Shown one piece after another: positions 24,607-34,615 of a stretch of DNA of 64,000 bases; position 1 is the stretch's first letter, and every line of letters begins with the position of its first letter. Under the pieces are notes generated by a model. That model was not told where the DNA came from. It saw only the letters and a list, made by a program, of their open reading frames with translations, and did no database searches. The position numbers and the translations under genes are program-made. Source of the DNA: Collybia mongolica (Eukaryota; Basidiomycota; Agaricomycetes; Agaricales; Clitocybaceae); contig JAAXNY010000011.1 of the NCBI GenBank assembly GCA_013420905.1, positions 868,001 through 932,000 on the forward strand, written 5' to 3'.

Positions 24607-26908
24607 CTAATTCCCCTTGTCCCCCTGTGCATGCTCCAACATTGTAACAGCATCACCAGACCGTGCTGTAAACTTACAGGGGAACGGGGCCGGCTTCCTA
24701 TACAAGGGATTGGGGTTCAACTTATCCTACAACCCGGGGTCGAAATAACTCACACAACTATGCCCTCGTCAACACAGTCGTCCCTCGACGGCACAATCCG
24801 GTTTCCTTGGTTATCGGTTGCCTGGTCAATATCCAGCGCCCATAGTATACAAGCGATGTCAATGAAAAGGGACTGGTTTGCCAGGTTCATTCCCGCACAG
24901 ATACTATGCACACTGTATAAAAAATGCTCCGAGATCATGTCACGATGTCGGCTCACCGCCTGCCAAATCCGTAAGACACATGGCCCATAGGCATCACGTC
25001 TGCAAACTTCTGGTTGACCTTCCCGGACGCATCTAGGAATCGGCTGGGGCGAAAGTCATCATAGTCTGGATAGTAGTCTGGGTCTCTGAAACAGTGAGGC
25101 AAGATTGAGATAGGGTATCCTGTTTCATCCTATTTCATACCTATTCATAGCCCTGCAGAGATAAAGGGTTAAATTGTATTTTACAGTATAAAAGTTAGTG
25201 ACTTGCCAAACATTGGGCATGATCAATGTACCTATCGGCTTATAAGTACGGATAGACCGCTAACTAAGGAGTGAAAACATGCCTTTTGGTATGTAGTACC
25301 CTTCATACCAATCACTCTAGAATTGATTTCAGTTTAATTATTGTATATTAAACGTGGGAAGTTTGCTCACCTCTGCCGCACATCTCGGGAGACCTATAGG
25401 CTAATCAGATGGTATATTAATATTTATCATTCAAGTAAGACTTACCCAACGGAGTGACGGGCCTCCACCTGAGTACTTCTTTGACCATAGCGTGAATATA
25501 TGGCAACTTGTCATAATCTCCAAAATTCGGGAGTCGATCGCGTCCAACAACTGCATCGATTTCGGCCTGTGCTTTCCGCATTACGTCGGGATACAGTAAC
25601 ATCGCCAAAACGAAAACAGATAATGCTGAGGAAGTCTTGGGGAAATTAAACATAACTAAAATGGTCAAAAACCTCACAACTCACTGTTTCCGACCCTGCC
25701 GCACTGAATGTGTTCTTCAGATCTCAAAGATGGGTAGTTTGCATGGAAAATCCTTACAACATTATACCTGCTAGCCAAGCGCTCTCTTCGTTTGTGAGCT
25801 TGAGTTTATCTTGGTTCTCCAATATTGAAGATGCGAGACATGGTTTACTGTTCCCGGTGGCCTGATCATGTTGGCCAGCCTGATTGTGGACAATCACAAA
25901 GAAGCACTTACTACGCGTTCTGCTACATCAGAAAGAAAACCTTCGAATAATTTCGTATCCTTTCTAAACCACTCCAACCCTTCACGCTTCCACTTGGCTA
26001 TCCAAGTTGGAAGGTGCTTCATTAGAGGAAATATTTCAACCAGGTAGGCACCCGGGAGCGCCGCGCGAACCGATCGGTGCGTTATACCGTTGATTCTTTC
26101 GACAATAGGATCATCTTTGGGTTCAATAGGGTTCCATCCGTATAAAGAGCCAAGGACGGTTGATGCAGCAGATCTGGAGTGGCTTTTGTTATTGGGCCGT
26201 ACGTAATCGAATAAACCAAGTATCACCGTTTGAAATGGTTATCCCAATTGTCTGGGTCATGAAGCATGTTGTTCACAAGGCGAGCCGCTTCCACTTCTTG
26301 GAGAGGTCTGTATATTTCAGCGGCACCGACATTCAAGCTCTCATGTACAGCTCTACGCATACGGCGCCACCTGATATGTAGGGAATGAGTGGCTTTGTAC
26401 ACGGTAGTTGATAAGGGCAGGATTGAGCATGATACTTACCTGTCACCGTAGGAAATGGCTGCCATATTCAGGCCTCCTGCTAAAATCTCTGCTGCCATTA
26501 TGAGTCGAGGTCTGTCACTATAGATTCGAGAGCGATGATCTGAGAAGAAAATTCAGCAACTCATCACACAATTATATTGTGCTTACTGAGTAAGTCACTG
26601 GCTGCTTTGTGGGTGTTCAGAATGACCATCGGCTGTCCAGCGAGATTTAAGGACACAACAGGCCCTAATACCGAAGTTTAGGTATTCACAAGAGGAGCTT
26701 CATGAAAAAACACACCATACTGCGCCTTCCATTCAGTAAAGACATGCCAAGGAAGTTTCTGGAGTTGGAATATATTTCCAAGGATGGGAAGTCCTCGAGG
26801 TCCAGGTGGCCAGTGTTTGGTATAGTTGTAGAGACGATGAACATACTTGATCAGAAGGACCAAGCACAGAAATTTCAGTAACTGGTGGAGTTCTGGAAGG
26901 TCAGACAT
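24607..26908 (-). CDS. Cytochrome P450 monooxygenase
   Basis: Microsomal P450 of the kind used in fungal secondary metabolism and detoxification. The start MSDLPELHQLL leads into a membrane anchor, then the Pro-rich hinge WPPGPRGLPILGN. Downstream exons give PVVSLNLAGQPMVILNTHKA, YGDRWRRMRRAVHESL (helix C), NTFSAAGSETV (helix I, with Ala-Gly-Ser-Glu-Thr in place of AGxDT), KEVLRWRPVTPLG (helix K ExxR), PDYYPDYDDFRPSRFLD and the heme loop YGFGRRICAGMNLAN with the Cys ligand. The heme loop is split by an intron between the two Arg codons. About 12 or more exons, some under 40 bases, read through to the TAG at 24607-24609. All core motifs are intact, so it is probably functional. Relatives are often annotated as O-methylsterigmatocystin oxidoreductase-like. 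No partner biosynthetic genes lie nearby. An in-frame upstream Met at 27064 is possible but would precede the anchor unusually far. Confidence 0.92.
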
Positions 26909-28256
26909 GGCTACGGGCGCAAAAGACGACGGATACCAAACGGCTTTAATCAGGTTGATACATTGGTCACGCGCATGATGGTTAAGCTCCCCCAAGCGGT
27001 TTCCAATGATGAAAGACGAACGACTCGGCGTATGGGCATGACCGAAAGAAGCGTTCGCAGGCACTGAATAATTCGTTCCAGTTATGGTTGAGTAGCGCGC
27101 GTGTCGGCCCTTTGGGCGCCTTCTGGGTCTTGGACCGTACCCAACATTCGTATATGATCTTTTTCAAAAAATCAACCTTTGAGAATGTGTGTCGAAAATA
27201 GGATCGCAGAATAAACATCTGTTCGAGTTGTTATGTGATTGATCCTGGTCTTGCGATTGGAAGTTGCTCCATATCCCTTGACCAATGAGAGAGTCAGGAA
27301 TCGTACACCGAACTTCGAAGTGACAGTTCGAGGGAGTTTCTGAGGATTGTCAGGAACAGAAGCCACATTCAGATTTGGTTCGGCTAGTGCATACTCTGAT
27401 GTTATGGTACATTTATGTGAGGGACCAACGAAGGAAAGAAATCGTACAACTCGAACTTACAATTGAAATGTTAAGGATTACTCTGACCAATAATGAGAAG
27501 CTGGTTCGACGTTATTCAACTCTCCGGCTTCCGATTTCTCTCCGTATTTCACACTCAAACACATTTTCGCACACACTGTTCAGTCGACATTGGTTGTTCC
27601 CTCTTGTTCCCTCGAAAGGTCGTAACTGATGCTTGCCGTAGGGATTGGAAAGGCGGAATCCGCAGAAAGATTCGAAGTCGAGCCAAATATGTCTCCCCGT
27701 TTCTACCATCTCTCACACCATTCACTCTAAGCCTTGAGGAGCAAGATGATATCAGGAACACGCATCATAATGTGATTCATCAGTATCCAGTGCTAAATGC
27801 TCGCTCGTTATCAATTACCCTGTTGTTGCATCCTGTATACAACATCAGGTCCGTTGATGTTACGTGTCAATGGCAGTGACTGTATGTGGTATTTTGTTCA
27901 ATCCCTGCCACCACAGAATCATACCCATTTGCAGCCAGGCCTTGTCGCCCTGCAGACGCGGTAAACCACCATATAATTTAAATTTTCGCGTTTAACAACC
28001 CTAGACCCTTACAATGAGCAGAAACCCTATCGAGGGCTTGGCTCAGAGAGGGATCGGTCACTCGTCTATGATAACCCTATCTTCGGCTTTGCCGCAAATA
28101 TTTCTCAAATTCATCGGTGATCACTTGAGCCATCAGTGTCACAACCAAGGATCGAAAATATCATCACGATGGGCTCGAGCAGTATCTTTTAAGGGTGGCC
28201 GTTCCTTTCTGGCCGCCCCCAAACTTCACCAGTTCACCGATTACCTTTGAGACCTT
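26909..28256. other. Intergenic region
   Basis: About 1.3 kb between a minus-strand and a plus-strand gene, so probably two promoters. Open frames at 27493-27879 (plus) and 28014-28250 (plus) show no known motif; the latter may contain an unrecognised 5' exon of the next gene. Confidence 0.35.
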
Positions 28257-28928
28257 ATGAACCGCAGACGTTGCAAACCGAATACCACAAAAACGTGCGG
28301 GGGGTGCGGGAGCAATACGGCTCCATATTCTACAGAGGCAAACACCACACCCGCTGTGTCACCAACTACTGCCGTTGTACATGTGTCAACGCAGAGTGCT
28401 TCAACCACTCCAATCTCATCGTCCGTGGCTCCAGAAACATCATTAACTCCCACCCCGGTGCGTGACTTTCTTTGGTAGACTTCGTATGACTAGTTCCTTA
28501 TGATTCCACAAGGCCGTTACACATCCACAAAGAGGCGCCCACAAAGCAGAGGTTGCTGGAGGAGTGCTGGGGGGATTTGCGATTATTCTCATCGTGTTGC
28601 TTATCTGGCGGCAATATCGCAAGCCAAGAAGAATTCCGACCCCCGACACAGAGAAAGCTGTGGCACGCCATAGCATCCGACCGTCTAGCCGTGAGTGTAA
28701 TGACTATCAGTTTGGCATAACGCGCAGCAACTCAAGTCTCAACTCCATTTATCTTCAGTGTGGAGTCTTGTGCCTACTCCAACCACCCTATCTATGCTAG
28801 CCGAAGCCGCCAACTTTGACCCAAATCGGATGGTCAAAACAGGATCGCCTTTCGACAAACACGCCTTCCTAGCAAACAAACCTGCTGGTAGGGTTCATTT
28901 ACCGCCCCCCAACAACAATCTGTTGTGA
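28257..28928 (+). CDS. Small single-pass membrane protein, Ser/Thr-rich ectodomain
   Basis: Three exons: 28257-28458, then one beginning after the CACAAG acceptor near 28514 and ending at 28690, then a last exon from about 28759 to the TGA at 28926-28928; phases agree. It encodes a Thr/Ser-rich stretch with CGGCG near the start, then EVAGGVLGGFAIILIVLLIW, a single membrane helix, and a basic juxtamembrane RRQ/RKPRR-type region and soluble tail ending PPPNNNLL. The layout (Ser/Thr-rich exterior, one helix preceded by a Gly-rich turn, cytosolic tail) is that of many basidiomycete cell-surface proteins, some resembling Mid2-type stress sensors. No signal peptide is seen at the chosen Met, and a stop lies two codons upstream, so a 5' exon is probably missing. 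Confidence 0.65.
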
Positions 28929-30072
28929 TTTTTGGTTATAATGCACCCGGGTCCAACCTTGAACCAGTACCTACGGGTAACGATACCTTATGACATTTTA
29001 CACTAACCATCACACTTTTCATCTTAATGATATCCGGGTTTACAGAGTCTCAGATGTTCTGTACCAAAGACTATTGCCATCGTGTGTCATTCAACTATCC
29101 CTTAGTCACTAAAACACGCAATTGGAAGACGGAATGATAGTGAGATAATATTGGGCACTAGACACTCATAATTATTACAAACAGATACATAGGAAATGAT
29201 ATAATATTCCTTGGGAAATCCATCCAACAGCAACTGAGAGAAGAATTAGGTCCGAGAAGTAGATGGGTCAGGCCTCTGGCAAGATTATGGTTGTCCTCGA
29301 TGATGATAAATGATTTTTCATTACGATTGAGCCACATATCCAGACGGGCTATTGGATCTGTTAAGAAGGTGGGAGTTAATTGATGGGGTTCGATACAAGT
29401 TAAAAGTAGAAAGAAGATCAGGTAATCGATGCATTTCAACAAGCACCCCCGCCCGCCTCCACATTGTACACTGGGAGACTTTGGTGTGGGCAGGGAAGCA
29501 TTCGTGTCCGCCCATCGAAAGATATCATCAAGGAAATTTTACAGCAGAAATGTGGGTGGAAGCTGATAGGAAAAAAAAAAAACTCACCACCAAGTAGTAT
29601 ATTGAGGATCACGGAATAACCTAAAATATGATCAGTACGTGCAGAGACAACAGGGTCAATCCATAAGATATAAGTGGAGGCGTGTCAGACAAGGCTGAAA
29701 TCGATTAAGTATTCCACATAGAAATAATTCGGAATGTGGTAAAGTATGGTATAATGTTGAATCATCACACACGCGATGGGGGGTGGAGTAAGTCATCAGT
29801 AAAACTCACCACTTAGGACAAGATCATCAGGAGCGCAACAGGTGTGCCGAACTCAAAAAAGTTGAACGTAAACTGACTTTTTTCTCTTATGTGGATTCCT
29901 TTTAAACTCCGCCATTAACGCCGACGGTCCGATGGGAAATCCACACGTGACTGATAAATTCGAGCACGTTCTCCTGGATTCGCGACATTGCGAGATCTTC
30001 GCCTTACTCGAATACTTCAACAAAATTCTTGACTCTTTTGACTTACAATCTGTAAAACCACAAGAACGAAAT
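28929..30072. other. Intergenic region
   Basis: About 1.1 kb between two plus-strand genes. It is AT-rich with several A runs (for example near 29570-29581). No gene was recognised. The right end is the FES1 promoter. Confidence 0.35.
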
Positions 30073-31406
30073 ATGCAGTCTCTCCTCAGATGGTCGATTG
30101 AAAATTCTACGCCGCTCGATGGCACACCGGGCGACCGCCCGCCAGCGGCCACAAAAGGTTTAGATCCAGGAATCATAGACATGATCCTTGGAAAGCCAGA
30201 CTCGGTACTCATGAAAGAAGACTTGGCCGTCGCTGTGGACCCATCTCAACCCGAAGACAATCGGATTGCTGCACTCGATCACCTTGAAATGGCAAGTGAC
30301 CCATGACGATCACGCCGACCCCATTCGCTAAACTGCCCCAACAGTTGGTTGAACAGATCGACAATGCAAACAGTAAGTAATGTGTTCTATGAAGTAGGTA
30401 ACGCTCACGACGTACCAAGATCTTGAGAAATTGGAGATGTGGGAACCGCTACATTCCCTGTTGACCTCCGAGACCCCGTCACCTCAAATCAAGATGCAAG
30501 TACTATGGGTAATTGGAACTGCTCTGCAGAACAATCCATCGGCGCAGGATGCTGTGGGTCGTTTTATAGTCATCCCCGACAGTTATTTCCTAATAATTAC
30601 AACCAGTATTTTAAACACACATCAAACCCTCTTTCAACTCTTGTCTCTTTCCTCGTTCCATCACCATCTTCCACACTTCAAACACGCTCTAAAGCCATCT
30701 ACGCAATATCTGGTCTGTTGAAGCACAATGCTCCGGCGGTGAAAGAATTAGGGAGCCCCAATGTTGACGGATGGGCAAGGTTCCGGGACGCGCTCCAAGG
30801 TGCAATATTACCATAATCAGTCTTTCCCCGATACTGAAAAGCTCTTCCCTGGCAGACCCTGAAATCACAGTACGAAGAAAAACCATGTTCCTCCTAGGCG
30901 CACTTATCCTTCCCACAACGCCCGTGTCATCAGCACCTCCCTCTCTTCCAAATCTCCACACACCAGCATCACCCGCAGCTGCCGAGCCAATACACGACAA
31001 CTCGCATGCGGCACATCTCCATAACCCAGCGCGAACGTCCACATCTGAGATCACGTTGGATGCGGTGCGAGAACACGGAGTAGTTGATGCCGTGGTCTCT
31101 GCGTTGGCGAGCCCTGTCCCGTTCGGTGAAGATGGGGATGTTCTTGATCCCGACATTGACTTTGAGGAGAAGGGCATAAGGTCGGCAAATCGTCAGCGAT
31201 ATCGCAATTTCTATCTCACTCCGTGGTTCCATAGATTCCTCCACACATATGCTGTTACATCCCAGGGGAAACTCCTTCAATCAGAGAAAAACTCCCTGAG
31301 GGCATGGTTGACAGGGGAGGAGAAAAAAAGTGGCCAGCAATCTTTGTTGGAGAGATGGGGATTGGATTCGGGAGAATTCGAAGCCTTAATGTCAAGGCTT
31401 ATATGA
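30073..31406 (+). CDS. FES1: Hsp70 nucleotide exchange factor FES1
   Basis: Armadillo-type cytosolic factor that releases ADP from Hsp70 and feeds misfolded proteins to degradation. The typical N-terminus MQSLLRWSIENSTP starts at 30073, followed by DPGIIDMILGKPDSVLMKED. After introns come DLEKLEMWEPLHSLL, IKMQVLWVIGTALQNNPSAQ, the repeat LQTRSKAIYAISGLLKHN, and EITVRRKTMFLLGALIL, i.e. successive armadillo repeats. The last exons give EKNSLRAWLTGEEKKSGQQ and a C-terminal helix ending MSRLI with the stop at 31404-31406. Exons are separated by five or six introns of about 50 bases; a very short exon around 30345-30372 carries LVEQIDNAN. An in-frame Met at 29932 exists, but the family starts at the chosen Met. 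It is tail-to-tail with DUS1, 232 bases apart. Confidence 0.93.
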
Positions 31407-31638
31407 CGGGGTTTCAGATATACAGCGAAACGAAGCGCACCTCTTACAATAATGTATCTTAATATATACGACTTTAGACTTGTATAGCGTTCCAAGTTGG
31501 CGGTTCAAAGCCCATATACCGTGTCGGTGCTCCTGCAACCATTTACTCGGCGTGGGTGACGAAAAAATGTGGTTCTCTTTGAATGTTTAAGCATCTAATG
31601 GAATAAAATAAAAGAGAGTCAAATGCTAACGATCCAAT

Positions 31639-33491
31639 CTAAGCCGCTAAAGAAAGCATAACACTGGGTCCCCCATCCAACCTTACCCGCTTAGCCCCCT
31701 CCCCACTCTCATCACCCGCCGGTTCTGGAAGCGGTCGTTTTTCGACTGGTACCACCTTCACCGCTTTAAACCGAAGAAAATAAGTTTTCCTGTCTCACAA
31801 TAAGATACCATAATTACTCACGTGCTGGTGCAGGTTTTTTAGGAGGTGGAGGCCGGAAATACGGTTGTGCTAGCCAATGCGGGAGGAGATCCAGACCTGT
31901 TAAGGGTTCGACCTTGACCAGGTCCTTGAGCGGCGTGCCTTCTGCTGCCTTTGCGTCGCGCTAGAGATGATACAGAATACAGTATTGAAAATCTGATTCA
32001 ATTTGAGGGATAACAATAACGCACATCCATTCGTGCCTTCACCTCGCGGCACAGTTCCACATACTGCTCCAACGTCTCCTCAGGCTTTTTCTGGTTCACT
32101 TTGATCCGACCAAGTCGCTCACGCAGGTCCGTCTCACGAGCCAGTCCGGGACGCATAAGTTTGAACAAGTGTCCCTTGACACCACTAATTGTTGTGTTGG
32201 TTTTCAACGATTGCACTATAGATAGGTACTCCAAAGCGAGGTCGGCATGAGGAGGGTTACGGAGTAGAAAAGCAGTATCACATGTGGAATCTTGGTGCTG
32301 GGGGATGTCGAATGTAGTAGCACTTGTGCTGGCTGTGGCAGGGGCGCCGATCCCGGCGAAGAGTGCAGCATTGTATAGCTGGCCCTCGGCGCTCATGACG
32401 CCATCGGCCCCTGTAGCCTTCAGGCAGGCATCAATGTCGGACTGGAAAAGAATGTTGCCATTGGCGAAGACAGGGATTGAGACGGCTTCTTTTACCGCCC
32501 GAATCTTGACCCAATCGGCGAGGCCCTGCGATGTGAATGTGTGAGGTTCGAATCTGATTCTGAGCTTTATGAGCATACGGAGTTGTGGCCTCGTTGCTCT
32601 CGTGTTCGGCCATGACAAGTGATGATTTGTGCGCCAGCACGTTCCAACATTTTGGCATATTCCACGGTGCGTTCAACCGTTGGAAAGACGCGGAACTTTG
32701 CAGTAACGGGTACCGAAAGATTCTTGTGCAGAGTGTTGACTTCACGGTGAAATGACCGTCAGTCACTAGAGCGTTGCTTCAGGAACTCGAATACACGCAC
32801 TTAAATTATAAATGAGTTCCCAATCATCCTGCAAAAAAGCTCCGTATCGCCCACGCTTTGCAATGTCCTGCGGGCAGCCAAGGTTGAGATCCACAGCATC
32901 ACAATGCTTTTCTACAATCTTGGCTGAAGCCAGAAGTTGTTCTGGATTGTTGGCACAGAACTGTACGATAAGAGGCCGGTCTGTCGCTGGGTCACCTTCT
33001 TCGCCTGAAGGAATATCGAAGTTTTGGTCACGGTAGGCCTTGTGATTTGGGTCCATGAACATCTAGGATATATTTAGGTTACATGAATGATATCTCAATG
33101 AAAAGTAGTTAGAGGTACCTTGGCGTTGATCATGGGTGTGTAAATTAACTATGGTTAAGTCAGATATCGCTCATGTTTCAAGAAGTAATTGCAGTCTTTT
33201 CTTACTTACTTGCGCTCCATAGCGTCTTGAAAGCCTCCTCCAGGCCTGCCAAATTTGATTAGGTTGCTGAAAAAAGGGTTTGTGCCATCATACCAGTTCA
33301 CTCTGATCAACCATCGGCGCAACGATATACTTCGGACTGCCTAAGACATCATGGTAGAGTTGATATCCTGTGGCCTTCTGCGACGTCGATTCCAGAGATT
33401 TTCCTGGCATGAATGCTCGAAAGCAGCGGCGCCAAGCGCCGGAGATGGTGGTGAAGGAAATCGTGATATTTGTTGTTGTTGTCTGCACCAT
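31639..33491 (-). CDS. DUS1: tRNA-dihydrouridine(16/17) synthase, DUS1
   Basis: Flavin enzyme that reduces uridine at positions 16/17 of the tRNA D-loop. The N-terminus contains [17 protein letters not shown], the TIM-barrel start. Then [31 protein letters not shown], and [20 protein letters not shown] with the catalytic Cys in LGCPQ. The next exons give [38 protein letters not shown], and [18 protein letters not shown] (FMN phosphate site). The helical C-terminal domain follows with [13 protein letters not shown], and a basic tail with [13 protein letters not shown] precedes the stop at 31639-31641. About eight exons. The start is the ATG at 33491; a longer open frame continues upstream without Met. 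It is head-to-head with the NOPCHAP1-like gene with only 40 bases between start codons. Confidence 0.94.
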
Positions 33492-33531
33492 GGTCAAGCG
33501 GTTTCCTCACTTGCGTCTCAACACATTCTAA
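33492..33531. promoter_or_regulatory. 40-base head-to-head gap of DUS1 and NOPCHAP1-like gene
   Basis: Only 40 bases separate the two start codons. Both transcripts must start within or beyond this gap, so transcripts or 5' leaders probably overlap. No TATA box was seen. Confidence 0.6.
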
Positions 33532-34266
33532 ATGGACGACGGCTCCAGCCCTCCCCTTCGCGCCGTCGAGAAACTAGAAATCGAAAGCGAGGAGGAGCGG
33601 CGGGTTAGAATCAGTGAGTCTAACACTAATTTATCCAACTCAATTAAAGCTGTTTATAGAATCGACCCTTGAGAAATTGAATTCGACGGCGACGTCAACC
33701 AATAAGACTGCTGTATTTCCTCCGTTCCCTTCGTTTAATTTCGACACAAAGACTATGCATGAGATCCAACCCCCAAGCGAACGTTCGTTGATTGTGTCAG
33801 TTTACATTTAGTCAAATTTAGCTGAAACTCAGCCAGTTCTGTCCCGTGTGCAAGCGTTCCTACCTGAGCTGGAAGCATCGAACAACCTTCTCGCCCAGCG
33901 AGCCCAAGCCGATCCTAAGAGTGTTGATATCGAGCACGTAGATGAGGGGATGAACCAGTACATTGAGATGGCACGCCTCCTGTTTTTTCGAGATGCCCAC
34001 CCACTGATTCCATACGATAGAACCTTGGCCTTGGGGTTTTTGAAGATCGTGCTAACAAAAAAAACTACGAAGATGAAGATGCCGAGATGTCTTCTTCCTC
34101 TGAATCAACTGAGCTAGAAGACGATTCCTCAGATGTTGACACAGATTCATCGTCAGAAATCATCACATCGTTCAATCCCATCCGGCCCATCAAGCCGCTC
34201 CCTAGGCGCAGATCAGACAGGACTCACCCACATGTCGTTGTCCTGGGCGAGCGGTCTGAGGCATGA
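33532..34266 (+). CDS. NOPCHAP1-like protein (DUF4598), snoRNP assembly chaperone
   Basis: Small protein related to human NOPCHAP1 (C12orf45), which links the box C/D snoRNP protein NOP58 to the R2TP complex. Exons 33532-33613, 33660-33793, about 33833-33970 and 34021-34266 join in phase to about 199 residues. The family core is VQAFLPELEASNNLLAQRA, DPKSVDIEHVDEGMNQYIEM and, in the next exon, NLGLGVFEDRANKKNYEDED. An acidic Ser/Asp tail and a basic end with ITSFNPIRPIKPLPRRR follow. The core is interrupted by an intron at 33971-34020 that begins GC rather than GT and ends AG; every GT alternative I tried breaks the conserved block. The second intron is unusually short (about 39 bases) and could be drawn a few codons differently. 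It is probably nuclear and co-expressed with DUS1 from a shared promoter. Confidence 0.82.
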
Positions 34267-34615
34267 TTTTGACCCAGTGCCAGTGCCTCCACATATATGA
34301 TACGGTAATTGGATGTGAAGGGTTGGTGGGCCGTACCTTCATTTCTTGCTTTATAATGTCTATCTTCATATTTCTCGCTGATCTATAGTGCCGCGATAGC
34401 CACCACTCCTGCAATGACCATTGATGATTGAAATTCTGTTACTCTTACCGTCAGCTCGGTCCTTGTGAAACTAATCTGAGGTAAGGCCTAAGGGCACCTG
34501 CACGCCACATATCTCGTGGATGACCTCAGGAGAGCCCGAAGAATAAGAATGATATGATCATGAAATATATACGAATACATTATCTGACAGCAGATTGTGC
34601 GACGAAACCAAATAA
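34267..34615. other. Convergent intergenic region
   Basis: About 350 bases between two convergent genes, holding both 3' ends. Nothing else was seen. Confidence 0.4.

Noticed and set aside
26678..27064. Upstream Met as the P450 start
   Set aside because: It would add about 50 residues before the membrane anchor, unlike microsomal P450s; the Met at 26908 gives the normal layout.
29352..29597. Plus-strand open frame of 81 codons ending in a Lys run
   Set aside because: The Lys run comes from an A homopolymer and no motif is present.
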